Shown piece after piece: positions 45,629 through 56,880 of a stretch of DNA of 64,000 nucleotides. The notes below the pieces were generated by a model. That model made no database searches. It was given only the letters and a program-made list of their open reading frames with translations, and had not been told where the DNA came from. Both the position numbers and the translations under genes were made by a program. Source of the stretch: Macrocybe gigantea (lineage: Eukaryota > Basidiomycota > Agaricomycetes > Agaricales > Callistosporiaceae). The DNA lies in NCBI GenBank assembly GCA_011319805.1, contig SJRY01000068.1, positions 62,001-126,000 of the forward strand, written 5' to 3'. Each line of letters begins with the position of its first letter. Within the stretch, counting starts at the first letter, position 1.

Positions 45629-46637
45629 CCGTCGTAATGCCATAAGAGAGCAATTCACATCGTCATGCCTTGCCCATCAGTTTGACAGCTGGAGATATGT
45701 GAGATCAAGCCTCTGGGTCTGACGTCGTGGTAATAATTCCGTGGTCTTGGGTATCGGTCGCTCATTGTGTCAGTTAATCGAGTTTTCCTATGTTAGTGCT
45801 ATTGATGCCCGTAGCCATCTCTGGCGTCACAATGTCATTCATTGTTGTCCAATATCTGCATGTTTGATCGAGTCTGGCGTGATATTTGCTATGGTCTAGA
45901 ACTGGACGGCATCGATGGTCCCGTGTGCTGTTCATGTCTAAAGTCATCGTCGCCTGATAGCAGGCACTGTCAGCCAATTTGTTACGGAATTGTCGAACAC
46001 AGCTATGTATAGCGATTGTGCAACATGTCGCCAATATTGGATGATCAGCAGGCGCCTTACTAAATATCTTGTTTATACTGGCTAATATGATGGTCTGACC
46101 CCTCGGTTTCTCGACAAGTTGGCTGCCGGGCTCCACAGAATGTCCATTATGTCTTTGCTCACACCAGACATAGTCATTGACGCTAAACGCCGTACCTGTA
46201 GGTGAGCAAACAATCAGAGGTAGCGACAGGAATGGGGTTGACCCAAATCCAAGATAAGGACGAAAGAGGCCCCCGCACGAGCCGCAGATGAACAGCGGGG
46301 GGAACGAAATCCGAAGACATGGACCCTAAATGCAGAGTTGGTGCTCAAATCGAAGCCAGATCAGTTCTCACCTTCATAGAAGAGAGGTGGGCTCCGCAAA
46401 CGGCATTCGTGCTATATTATATTTGGCTAATGCGAGTACAGAAATACGTCCTAAAGACGTAGAAAGCCGGGATAGCCAAACGCCCTCGGTCATTTGATGG
46501 CAAGGTATCGACGCGACTTGCAGTGATGCGCGTCGTGTCACATGATACGTAGTTTTAGCGGCCGTGACCATCGAAAGCCAGCAGCAACTTCCACATACTT
46601 ACATAGTGGCGAGCAGGCCCGCTTCATCATCTCGTCC
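45629..46637. other. 1-kb intergenic region with a doubtful minus-strand frame
   Basis: 1,009 bp between MTR3 and the permease, one of the longest gaps of the window. It contains an open minus-strand frame (45774-46136, listed separately) and several short frames on both strands. None resembles a known family. No tRNA-type A/B boxes or repeats were seen. The last 150 bp must include the permease promoter. Confidence 0.4.
45774..46136 (-). CDS. Hypothetical open frame of 120 codons
   Basis: Starts MEPGSQLVEKPRGQTIIL and ends STNIGKLD before the stop at 45774. Composition is not strongly coding-like: it is Cys- and His-containing with no hydrophobic or repeat pattern. The frame is open further upstream through VNDYVWCEQRHN to an AG at about 46,196, so it could be a 3' exon. 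No homologue was recognised. It may be spurious. Confidence 0.18.
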   Translation of the reverse strand: MEPGSQLVEKPRGQTIILASINKIFSKAPADHPILATCCTIAIHSCVRQFRNKLADSACYQATMTLDMNSTRDHRCRPVLDHSKYHARLDQTCRYWTTMNDIVTPEMATGINSTNIGKLD

Positions 46638-49070
46638 ATGACAAGCTCCTCTAGGGATGGCTACGTGGCCGTGAATGACCCCTCCGACCAAAGTTACCCC
46701 TTGACTTCGCTTTCAAGGCATTCTCAAGAATCGGAAGATTCTCTGCGAGCTCTGGAACTTGCCGACGGACCTGCACCCCCAACGCTCCGACGGTGTGTCG
46801 CATAGCGACCGTCCTTGCATTTTTACTCTGTGACCTATCGTTTCTGCTAGTGGTCGATCCTATTCCGTATCTGGTTTCGAATTCCAACATGACTTGGCAT
46901 GTTCTTTTGTACTCCTCCGTTCACCGTCACATCATAACCCTTAGTGCCAAAGCTTCCGCTGAGCAGCAGCCTTGCAGACTCGGACGTTCTTCCCCGGGAT
47001 CATGGTGAAAAGAATATAGGACTTATAAATGGTTAGTGATGCGAGACCCGGCCAGAACGCAGCATCATTTAATATGACATAACTCCTTAGGTATCGCTCT
47101 CGTCGTTGGTCTGCAAGTAAGTGGTGAAAATGTCTGCCTATGCTCTTAATTGATTCAATGTCGAAAGATTGGGTCAGGAATCTTGTATGATGCACAGATC
47201 AGCTGGTCGATTCTCTTCGTTAACATATTTTCAGTTCATCTCCAGGCATCGTAGTCGCAAATCTTGGAAGTGTTGGGGCTAGTCTTACAGTATGGATTTT
47301 GTCTGGTGTTTTGGCTTGGACCGGTGCAAGCAGTTTTGCAGAGCTGGGCTCGGCTATACCTTTGAATGGAGGAGCCCAGGCATACTTGTCATATGCCTAC
47401 GGGCCGCTAATATCATACCTTTTCGCATGGACGGCAATCATAGCGTTGAAACCAGGTGCGCTCACGGTGTATAATTCCTTCGCATGAGCTTATTATGGTT
47501 GAACAGGATCCAACGCCGTCATTAGTCTCATTTTCGCCGAATATCTCAATCGTATTTTCTGGATTCATACCCGCCCTGATGTATCCCCGGTCGATTTGCC
47601 ACAGTGGGCCATCAAACTCACAGCAGTCGGAGCAGTTCTTATTGTCACCCTCATCTGCATTGCCACTCGCAAGCTCGGCTCTCGAGCTGCTGTCGTTTTC
47701 ACGGCTGTCAAGGTGAGTTCGTACAGTCTGGACATTGCCATCAGCTCCTAATGGCCAGTGTTCAGGTTGCGGCATTGGTAACCATTGCGTCGTCGATTTC
47801 AGTTTTTGCGATTCTTAACGAAACGCCAGCTGTTCATCACTGTTTTAGGTATAGTTCAATTGGCACGCCACAAGGCATCACCCTCCTTCAAAACACCCCT
47901 TTTCGATGGCACTAGCACAAGTCCCTCCTCTTGGTCCCTCGCATTGTACTCGGGCTCTGGGCGTTCGATGGTTGGGATCAAGCCAACTATGTGGCAGGAG
48001 AAATGACTAATCCTGAACGGAATATTCCCCGAGCCATACACTGCAGCATGGCCCTCGTCATGGTAATTGGAAACTGCGAACAAGCCTACGTTGGAATATT
48101 CACGTCAGACAGCTTCTGTTTTTCCTAGCAAATATAGCATATTTTGCAGTATTAGACAAGGTAAGTCCAGCACCGCATCCTCGTGCTAGACTGACATTTT
48201 TGAAGCAAATAGTCGCATTGAGTAACACCGTGGCCCTGGATTTCGGGAAAGCTCTCTTCGGTCCGATTGGAGGCACCGTTTTTGCCTTTATGGTTGCGTT
48301 CTCCTGTTTTGGCGCCTTAAATGGTAATGGCTATCATCACACTTTGCTCTTCGGTGCTCATATATTACAGGCGCATTCTTTACTTCGTCGAGGTTAATTT
48401 ATGCCGCGGGCAAAGAACGATTTCTCCCTGCTTTGTTTGGACGATTGCACCACTCCCGAAAAACGCCGCTCAACGCAGCGCTCCTCCAGTCGACTATAAC
48501 GATATGTTTCATTTTAATCGGGGGCGGTTTTAGATCGCTGGTCAATTTCTCTGTGGTTGCATCTTGGGCCTTCTATTTTCTTACAGTAAGTACGATTCTT
48601 GACAAGACGCCATGTCTATTCAGCTCTGCAATAGGTCCTAGGATTGATCATCCTGCGCATAAAAGAACCATTGCTAGAAAGGTATGCGAGGCAATCATCG
48701 TTGAACCGTTGTGAATGAATTTAGTTGCTGCAAGGCCATATAAGACATGGATCACCACACCACTAATATTCTGCGGAGTATGCGTTCTCGATTTGTCGTA
48801 TGGGCCTGAATTTTTATGAACAAATGCTCCATCTTTAGGTTGCCCTTTTTCTCCTCTTTATGCCGATCATCGCTGCACCAGTGCAAGCTCTTGCTGTTTT
48901 AGGTGAGTTGGGTGATGATAGCTTAGCTTTCTCTGAGTTGTGATTGCTGGACAGGGTTTATTCTGGCCGGTATACCTTTCTACTATCTCACGCATCGGAA
49001 CGAAAGTGACCAGTGGCACCTAATCCGTGAGATTTTGCCGCGCCCTGTGACTAGCTACTTTTCGGGCTGA
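46638..49070 (+). CDS. L-type (LAT/APC family) amino acid permease
   Basis: Plasma-membrane amino acid transporter of the APC superfamily, LAT branch (like yeast Mup1). A hydrophilic N-terminus (MTSSSRDGYVAVND) leads to KNIGLINGIALVVGLQIGSG, the TM1 unwound GSG motif. Then LAWTGASSFAELGSAIPLNG, AWTAIIALKPG, YVAGEMTNPERNIPRA and FMVAFSCFGALNGAFFTSSR follow, 12 hydrophobic segments in total. The exons include three very small ones: 47091-47116 (26 nt), 47168-47184 (17 nt) and 47766-47777 (12 nt). A base is missing in the GGG at 47952-47954: adding a G joins LALYSG to LWAFDGWDQANYV. The stop at 49068 may be a similar artefact, because an acidic frame continues to 49205. Neighbour ATX1 is on the same strand. 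Confidence 0.88.
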
Positions 49071-49484
49071 CGACGGATACCAGCATGGATCTCGCAGTGC
49101 CTCAGACGTATACGTGGACGGTCACCTGCTGAAGAAGGATGGGTGGCAGTCTCGACGGAGGGTGACGAAGCGACAGAGATGCTTGAGCATAGGCTACGGC
49201 GGTGACACCCGTCTCGGCATACTGCGCATTGTGCAATGTTTAGGCCGAGGATGTCTCGGTCCGGCGATGGCCGCGCCGTGGATGATGCGATACCCGGAAA
49301 GGATGACCTGCTTACTAGACCATCTGCATGTCCTGTATATAAGAGCCTTCGGTGTGGCGTTCTAGTATCCTACCTCCGTTGCATTTTCCTCGTATACACT
49401 GTCCCTCCGAACCTCAGATGTGAGCACCCCTAGGCTTCAGAAAATTTGAATTGCTGATAAGTGGCTGATGGGAACCCCCAAAGA
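49071..49484. other. Region between permease and ATX1
   Basis: 414 bp on the plus strand. The first 135 bp (to 49205) read as a hydrophilic acidic frame in shifted phases and might be the permease C-terminal tail. The remainder has no gene that I recognise and presumably carries the ATX1 promoter. Confidence 0.35.
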
Positions 49485-49934
49485 ATGGTAGGATGTATTG
49501 CTCATTTCGGCATCAGTATGACTGAGCTGACCGACATGCAAGGTCGAGCATACATACAAATTCGACGTGAAGGTAAGAAATCCAAGGCATCGTGGGCGGT
49601 ATTTCTCAGACAGGATACTAGATGACCTGCTCCGGATGTTCTGGTGCAGTCACTCGCGTTCTCGAGAAGGCTAAACCGGACGGTCGGTATTACCCGAATA
49701 TCGTTCAGATCACATTAATGGCGGAACGCACATCTTGCAGGTGTATCCGATTTCAGTGTAGACCTTGAAAAGCAGGAGGTCATCGTCAAGGGTACGATGC
49801 CATACGACGATGTCCTCGCGAGGATAAAGAAGACCGGAAAGAGGTGAGCCCAATTCATCCTTGAGGTGAACGATGCATACTGAACACTACAAACACTACA
49901 CATGTAGGTCCGATCCGGCGAGGTTGTCGTGTAA
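49485..49934 (+). CDS. ATX1: Copper chaperone Atx1
   Basis: Cytosolic metallochaperone that carries Cu(I) to the secretory-pathway Cu-ATPase (Ccc2 type). It reads VEHTYKFDVK, then MTCSGCSGAVTRVLEKAKP with the MxCxxC copper site, then VSDFSVDLEKQEVIVKGTMP and a KKTGKEVRSGEVVV end, closely matching the yeast Atx1 ending. Exons: 49543-49572, 49622-49682, 49741-49843 and the last to 49934. The start is uncertain: the best fit is a lone ATG at 49485-49487 joined across an intron to 49543. One base is missing in the AAA run 49838-49840 (GGA AA(A) GAG): without it the last exon is read out of frame. Small protein of about 75 residues. Confidence 0.85.
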
Positions 49935-50426
49935 ACAGTATCAAGTGGCGATGGAGTCGTGTACTCTCTTGTGACACATGGGTCTTACTGGATATCTGCC
50001 TCTTGAACGGCGCTGGCGTCTATTTTGCGTGTTATTGGATCTATACAATCATATGTCCCAATGGGACAAATCCAGGTTCCGTTTTCTCATCCGTCCTTCG
50101 CACTCGATGCAAACTTTTAGTTGTACGACATGTCCTTTTCAGATGTTTTCGAGCAGAAATTCCATTGTCAACATACATCAGATATGTGGGAAGCAAGAAC
50201 GCCTCGTCATCAGAGGGCCTCCCAGATATCCAGACCGCCAAGGAACTTTTCTTGTATCCGCAATGGATGCGCTGCCTAGTGAGGGCCTCCAACTCCCCGT
50301 CGTTGGAGGAGTCTGCTTGGTCCACTTCGACAGTGGGACAGTCATCTACTGATCATTAGGACAAAGCTAAATCCCGAGCTTCATTGTAACTACATACGAT
50401 AGTACTGCATGTTGTTATATTAATAT
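49935..50426. other. Region between ATX1 and TRM1
   Basis: About 490 bp upstream of TRM1. It contains overlapping open frames on both strands (listed below for one) and an A/T-rich stretch (50380-50430) that is a plausible promoter region of TRM1. Confidence 0.35.
50003..50359 (+). CDS. Hypothetical open frame of 118 codons
   Basis: Starts MNGAGVYFACYWIY and ends TSTVGQSSTDH with a stop at 50357-50359. It overlaps a 94-codon minus-strand frame (50041-50325). I recognise no motif in either; the plus frame has a Cys- and Arg-containing middle (SVLRTRCKLLVVRHV) and a Ser-rich tail. There are no introns and no family support. Could be non-coding. Confidence 0.2.
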   Translation: MNGAGVYFACYWIYTIICPNGTNPGSVFSSVLRTRCKLLVVRHVLFRCFRAEIPLSTYIRYVGSKNASSSEGLPDIQTAKELFLYPQWMRCLVRASNSPSLEESAWSTSTVGQSSTDH

Positions 50427-50591
50427 ATGATAAGCGAAGGGTCTCTATATGCACGGTATCGACGACGACCACGTCGAGGCGCCAGGTCAAACCTTGTGTC
50501 AAATTTGTCACCTGCGTTCTTGACCAAAACGATACTCAGACGACTTCTTCTTTTCAGGCCTCTGTGCCGCCCGTATCACGCGCATCGCACC

Positions 50592-52912
50592 ATGTCGACC
50601 ATGGAGAAGCCTATAACTGTCCCAGACGGCTTTACTCTGCACACCGAAAACACGGCGCATATTCTCCTTTCCTCAGATGAGGCGTTCTTGAACCCTGTGC
50701 AGGAATTCAATCGCGACCTCAGTGTCGCATCAATCAGAGTCTGGAGTGAACAAATGGACAAGATCAAGGAGATGAAATGGCGCGAGTCAATGGAGAAGAA
50801 GGCTAAAAAACGAAAAGGTGCATCGTGAGCTGACCATTTACCTTCATCGTGGGCTGAACACGCCCGTCAGTAGTTTCTAGCGACACCGCGACGGCCAACC
50901 ATAATTCATCACAGGAGGCAGGAGAGCAGCCTGCGACCGAAACTGTGGCTTCTCGTCCTGAACGGCTTTGGGAGGTACACAACGCGTTACTATTCAACTT
51001 TCATCAGGGCGCATCTTCTAACAGCTTCATATTCCAGAGTCCAAAGTTCGTGTTGCTTGAACCGCTCGCTGCTACCGGCCTTCGTTCTATTCGATATGCA
51101 AAGGAGATACCCTTAATCAAGTGAGGCTCTCGAGTGTTTTTCACGCAACGCTTGAGCCTGATTCTGGAGAGGTACATCGTCGCGAATGACTTGTCTCCTT
51201 CTGCGATAGAAGCAATGAAACGGAACATCGAGGTAAATGGGTTAGCGCTTGAGGTTGCAGAATCTTCGGGTGGCGAAAACGCAGGCAAAGTCCGTGTCAA
51301 AGAGGGTGATGCACGGTACGGCTAATGCATTTCTCAATGCTGGTGGTGCGGTTCATTTAGCGGCTTTTTTCTGCTAGTACCTTGATGTATATGCATCGAG
51401 AAGAAAAGGATCGGGTGGATGTGATTGACTTGGATCCGTACGGTACAGCAGCGCCATTCATCGACGCCGCCGTGCAGTGTGTCAAGGACGGAGGTCAGTG
51501 TGCATGCGTCGTCTTGTTTCCAACATAAATCTTATTCGCACAACACCACAGGCCTACTTTGTATAACGTGCACGGATCTTTCTGTGTTGGCGACGAACAA
51601 TTATCCTGAGAAATGGTACGCACTGTCCACCCATACACGTGAGGATCTTACTCACTCTTCACTCGGCAGTTTCTCAAATTACGGCGGTGTGCCTATAAAG
51701 GCGGAATACTGCCATGAGGCCGTAAGGGGATGCTCATCATTTCATCTGACTTCCTCGTTTAATTCGGTTATAGGCTCTTCGCCTCGTGCTTCACTCAGTT
51801 TCCACGTCTGCGGCCCGCTATGGTCGATATGTAGAACCTCTCTTGTCACTATCTATCGATTTCTACGTCCGACTCTTCATACGCATCAAAACATCACCAC
51901 TGGAGGTGAAGAAAACGCTGGCGTATGTACCTCTAGAAATATCTTTTCTAGTTTTGACTCCTTCCAGAAAGACAGCGACGTACTACGTCTGCAGCTTTTG
52001 CCAGACACACTATGAACAGCCGTTAGGAAAGATTACTGAGAAGAAACACGAGCCCTCTGGGAACATCAACTATTTGTTCAAATTACACTCCGGTCCAACC
52101 GTCGCAGAAAAATGTCCCGATTGTGATTCTACACTTCATGTCAGTCATGCTGCCTAATCTCTTGTCTGCATATCTCACTAGCAGTGCAGATGGCGGGTCC
52201 CATGTGGTCAGGTCCAATACACGACACAGATTTCATCTCATCGATTTTGGAACATCTTGAAGGCAACGAGGACAAGTATGGCACAGCAATTCGCATGAAA
52301 GGAATGTTGACGGTCGCAAAAGAGGTTAGTCGCTATCTATCGTCACTCACGCTCTGAACACGACATCGGCATCCACCAGGAGCTTCACACTCCGTTCTAC
52401 TTTACACCTTCCAAAGTGGCCAGTTTCTTCCACTGTGCGACGCCCTCTTTGGATGATGTCGCGTAAGTGGATGTCTCTCGATTACCACGCAGAGTGGTGT
52501 TTCACCTGGAACGCATTAGCTCTGCTCTTCTACACGCTGGCCACAAGATATCTCGCTCGCATGCTTGTCCTGGTTCTTTGAAGACGACTGCACCACGGAG
52601 CATCGTGCACAGCATTTTCCGCTCGTGGATTAAGCTTAACCCAGTAAAAATGAGTAATGTGTCGGAAAATTCGCCGACGCGGCGATTGCTTGCCTCAGAG
52701 CCCAGGTAGGACCGTTTCTCCCTTTTGTTGATCACGGGGATACGAGTATTGCTTGCAGCTTCGAAGCCGATTTCAAGAGGCATCCAGACTCTGTAACGCC
52801 TTCGAGCAAAGTGAAGCTCGTCAGATATCAAGAAAATCCCACCAGTCATTGGGGACCCGGGACAAAGGCTGCCGGGACGAAGCGCAAACGTATGACAGAC
52901 AACAACAACTAA
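50592..52912 (+). CDS. TRM1: tRNA (guanine26-N2)-dimethyltransferase Trm1
   Basis: S-adenosylmethionine-dependent enzyme that dimethylates G26 of tRNAs. The start [19 protein letters not shown] is followed by [20 protein letters not shown], an AdoMet-binding block ([20 protein letters not shown]), [20 protein letters not shown] and the motif IV sequence [36 protein letters not shown] and [15 protein letters not shown] follow, then the zinc-binding region [16 protein letters not shown] and [12 protein letters not shown]. The C-terminus is basic and Asn-rich, stop at 52910-52912. An in-frame upstream ATG at 50427 adds 55 residues rich in Arg with hydrophobic patches (LLLFRPLCRPYH), a plausible mitochondrial presequence. 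Eight or more short introns. Confidence 0.93.
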
Positions 52913-53003
52913 CGAATTCAAAATACACATATCCATAACCTATGCGTTACAAACCGGATAATTATGGGAGAAAGCGTCACGAAAAAATTAACTGGCACAT
53001 CAA

Positions 53004-56000
53004 TCACGACTCCATGTCCGTAGCAGCAGCAACTTTGGCATTTCCACCTTTGCCGGGCTTCTTGACTATCCAGACATATTGTAATAGTACAGCAGCGGAC
53101 GGCCGAGCTTCGTGGTCTAGCTCAAAAGTCTTTTCGAGGAAATCTTGAGCCTCTGGTGTGATATCCGATGGTATAGTAGGTTTCGCCAGCGAGCCGATCT
53201 GTTCATAGCAGGTCAGGACGCGCACATGACAATACAGTACAGATCGATCGAACCCTGAAGATAGCCTGCATCTGCGTGAGTTGCGCCCAGGGGTGCTCTC
53301 CTGTCAACATCTCTACTACAAGGCAGCCTACGCTCCAAATATCTGCCTTCTTTGTGTGGCCTGTTTGTTTGACCACCTCTGGCGCCATCCAGAACACCGA
53401 CCCTTGCAACGATGGTCGGTTGGCACGATTGCCACCAAGCAGATCTACGACGCATCGGATTTCAACAACTGCGTCCGACCAACCTACAATTAGCACTCAC
53501 TATCATCCACCTTTTTTGAGATACCAAAATCGGAGATTTTCACGCCGCCCTTGTTGTCGACGAGGATATTTGCACCTTTGATATCGCGATGTATGATGTC
53601 TCGCTCGTGCAAGTAGTTTAACCCTTGCAGGATTTGACGCACAAAGTTCTTCACAAGTGGTTCTTCGAAAGCACCATAGTTTCGCAGCAAAGTAGAGACC
53701 GAACCTCCGGGTACGTATTCCAAGAAAATGTTGAGATATTCATCGTCAATAGACGAGTCTGATAGCGGAGGTAATCAGGAGCCGGTCACCATACGAACAG
53801 ATTTAAAAAAAACACTGACACAAATATTGGACAATATTTTCATGTTGCAAGTTTTTGAGTAGCTCGATTTCCCTTTCCAGGGCACTGAGCATACCTTTCT
53901 TGCGTTCCTGATTAACTGATGAACCCGTCGGAAGTTCGACTTGTTTGACAGCCATGAGCAAGCCGCTTGAAGCGTCCATTCCTAGGTAAACTTTGCCGAA
54001 GGATCCAGCACCGATCAGCGCCCCCTTGATCCATTTATTCGCTGGAGAACACCGAATGGATCAAAACCATTTAGTGAAGACGATGCAAGATGTTTACCTC
54101 TCTTGGGTGTCTCTTCATCATCTTCGTCCTCTTCATCTTCGGGCACGCCCTCATTTGCGCCGTCTTCGGCCGCTGTTCCCTCGTCATCTGCAGCGAGCAC
54201 ATCATCCGTCTCTCCTTCCGAATCGACGCGTGTCCATTCGTCCGAATCCGATTCACGATGAACGTTCATGCTCGCGCGGCGGTTCTCAACCTCGACGGTG
54301 ATCTCATCGACGGTGATCAGGCTGGCCGTATCCGACCTGTCGCGCTTGCTCCGGAGTTCGGTCATGTAGCTCATGCGCCTAGAAGGGTTCGGGAGGACTT
54401 GCGGTGCTGGCGGCGCGCCGTGCTCCGCAATGCTCTCTTCTAAGGACTCGGTGAGCGATTGAGATTGAGGAATAGGCGGTAGGAGCTGCGGTGGTGCAGC
54501 TGTTGCGAGGGCTGGGTCAGGATCGGGGTTCTCGATGGCATCTTCTGGATGGAGTTCGAGAGATTGGCCGTCATCCGTCGAGAGAGACATCCGGGGTATC
54601 TCTTCGCTCGGACTGTCCATTTGGGTCTCGGTATACTGAGAAGGCTTTTCCGGCGGAGGTGGTGGTGCGAGAGACGAGAATGAGGACCTGCTAGGGGATG
54701 TCGAGGTTCGAGTTTGAGACCCTTGCGTACTGCTGCTGAATCTCGACGTCAAGGATGGATTGTATGGAGAGCTGCTGCTGCGCCTGACTGAGGCGAGGGT
54801 ACTGGTGCGCATCATACTATGCCTAGCTGTGCGCTCGAGCAGTTTCTTCTCTGTGAAGGGGAAATACTCCGTCAAGTGGTTGGTGATCAGTTCACTGGGC
54901 GGCCGTTGGCCGAAGAAATTGCGGAGCTTCGAAGGACGTTTCGCGGCGCTATTCACAGCGGTACTGGACGTGCCGGATGTTGGCGAGGGAGGATCCAAAG
55001 CTCGCTCTGGGTCTCGCACTCCGAGACCGCTGAGTATGCTTACGGAGCTTGCGCGTTTCGTGCTCTTGCTGGTCTGCCCTGGACTGAGGAATTTGCCTTG
55101 AGCCGGAGAGGAGCTACCATTGCGGTCGTCGTGTCTTCTAGCTCTTGATATCCTCCTCAAGGTCAGGCCGTGCTCTCGCGTAGGGTGGTCGGGGGAGTGA
55201 CAGATGGCCAACAACTCTGCTTCGGTTAACGGCGCGCCTGCAATGCAAGAAATAAGGGCACTGAAGATTTTTTTTTTGAAGCAGAGTTAGTGAACCCACC
55301 TGGTCCATCTTCTTGGCCCATATCAATATAGACGCCCCATCCGTCTATGCTAAGTCCACCGTCCTCGGTTTGAATATGATCCGTGGATTCGTCTCCACTC
55401 CTCGGACCACCCTTGCCAAACTTCTTCAAAACCTTCTCAAGCACCTCCACACCACCAGCACATGTCGCAACATCGATCGTAGTGGACAGTCCCTCTTCGG
55501 GCAGAACAAATTTCACTAGTTTGCGCCGCAGCGCATCCAGAGGCAAAACGTTGGAATGGGGAGTGCTGGGGTTGAAAGGACCGCGGCCGACGGTGTAAGC
55601 CTGAGAGGGTGGAGAAGGGGAGCTAGATGCAGAGCTGTGCTGACCGATGAACGATTCTGCGATGGGAGAGAGATTATACGCTTGGGCCGACTGGGAGGCG
55701 GTGAGCGAGGGTTGGGCTGTCGCATATGGGTGTCCGTTCCCCGTCGAGGGACGAGGTGGCAATTTCGTGGGGCCGGGAGAAGCAACGCCGAGGGAGTTGT
55801 TCCGTCCGTGCATAGCATTGACCATGTTGGGACGACTGCTGCGGGGCAAGGGGGACGTCGATCGAGGCTGGGCAGCCTTTCCGTTGTTCGTGTTGTTAGT
55901 CGGAGTGGCACCATGGTATGCTCCCCAATTGGAAGCAGAGGAAGGGGTGAGTAGATCTCTATTCTGGGACGGAGTGGACAGGGTTTGATTGGGATAATTG

Positions 56001-56880
56001 GAAGAGTTGTCGCCTTGGGTAGGCGTTCGGCGACCAGTGTTGTTCAAGGGTCTCGCGATCGTTCTGGTGGCGCTGGAAGTGGGTGGTAACGGGGGCTTCC
56101 CAGTAGGTGCGGGTGCGGGAGGGGGCAGATTATGGCGGTGAGCGGATTGCGATGCCGTTGGGTTCGGTAGGGGGCGGACTGGGTGGGTTTGACTGGGTCG
56201 GGTAGCGCTGTCAGGCTCGAGCTTGGGTAGGTCACCTCGGTTGACATTTGGCAAGAGTTGCAAGGGTGCGGGGCGCCCCGTTCGAGAGGATAGACGGGTG
56301 GGAGGAGACGCTTCGAGCCTATCAGGAGTTGCTCTGTCTTGTGCTGCCGATTTCTGAGGTTCTTGACTGTGCTCTGGGCTGGGTCGGGGCCGGTTGCTGT
56401 CGAGCAAGGGAGTCACGACGCGGGCAGCGGAGCGCTGTCGGAGGGCCTTGACAGCGTTGATTATCCTCAATCGGTCGCCTACGCTAGCGACGCCCATCTC
56501 TTTGAGCGTAATCTGATCTAGCTCCAGGAGGACGTCGCCTCTGATATCATTCGCCTTGAAGGTCGCTGCATGGCTGCCACACTTGATGTCGGTCAACCAG
56601 CGGGCGACGTGGGCATCGGTCCAAGTCCTGATGAACTCTGTGTATGATACACCGGGAGGGGTTCGAGGAACGAGCTGGCTTGAGAAGCAACGGTCGGAGT
56701 GATTGGGAAGGGCACGGTTTGTCCTCGAATGTTTGGAGCAACAGTTGGATGTGATCGAGCGGCAATGGTCTGTTGAGCTGAAAACTGCGCGCTGGGTGAC
56801 GCCGGGGAAGACGGCTTGGGAGGAGAATGAGAGACGTTGTCGAGGCCATGGAACGGGCCAGAAGCGGTCATGGTCGCCAT
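53004..56880 (-). CDS. STE11: MAP kinase kinase kinase Ste11
   Basis: MEKK of the mating, filamentation and osmostress MAPK pathways. The N-terminal SAM domain (about 56.46-56.63 kb) shows [20 protein letters not shown] and [15 protein letters not shown] Ras-associating domain follows ([19 protein letters not shown]; about 55.34-55.53 kb). A Pro/Ser-rich linker of several hundred residues leads to the kinase domain: [45 protein letters not shown] (catalytic loop), [28 protein letters not shown] and [12 protein letters not shown], stop at 53004-53006. A frame slip at 56658-56661 (sense CCCC) needs one more C to join [12 protein letters not shown] to the SAM domain. Many short introns lie in the kinase part. 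Start MATMTAS at 56880. Confidence 0.93.

Noticed and set aside
50041..50325. Minus-strand frame of 94 codons next to TRM1
   Set aside because: It overlaps another open frame, has no recognisable motif, and its codon content looks random; not reported as a gene.
54760..55148. Plus-strand frames opposite the STE11 linker
   Set aside because: They mirror the GC-rich Ser/Pro linker of STE11 on the other strand and show no domain; antisense shadows.
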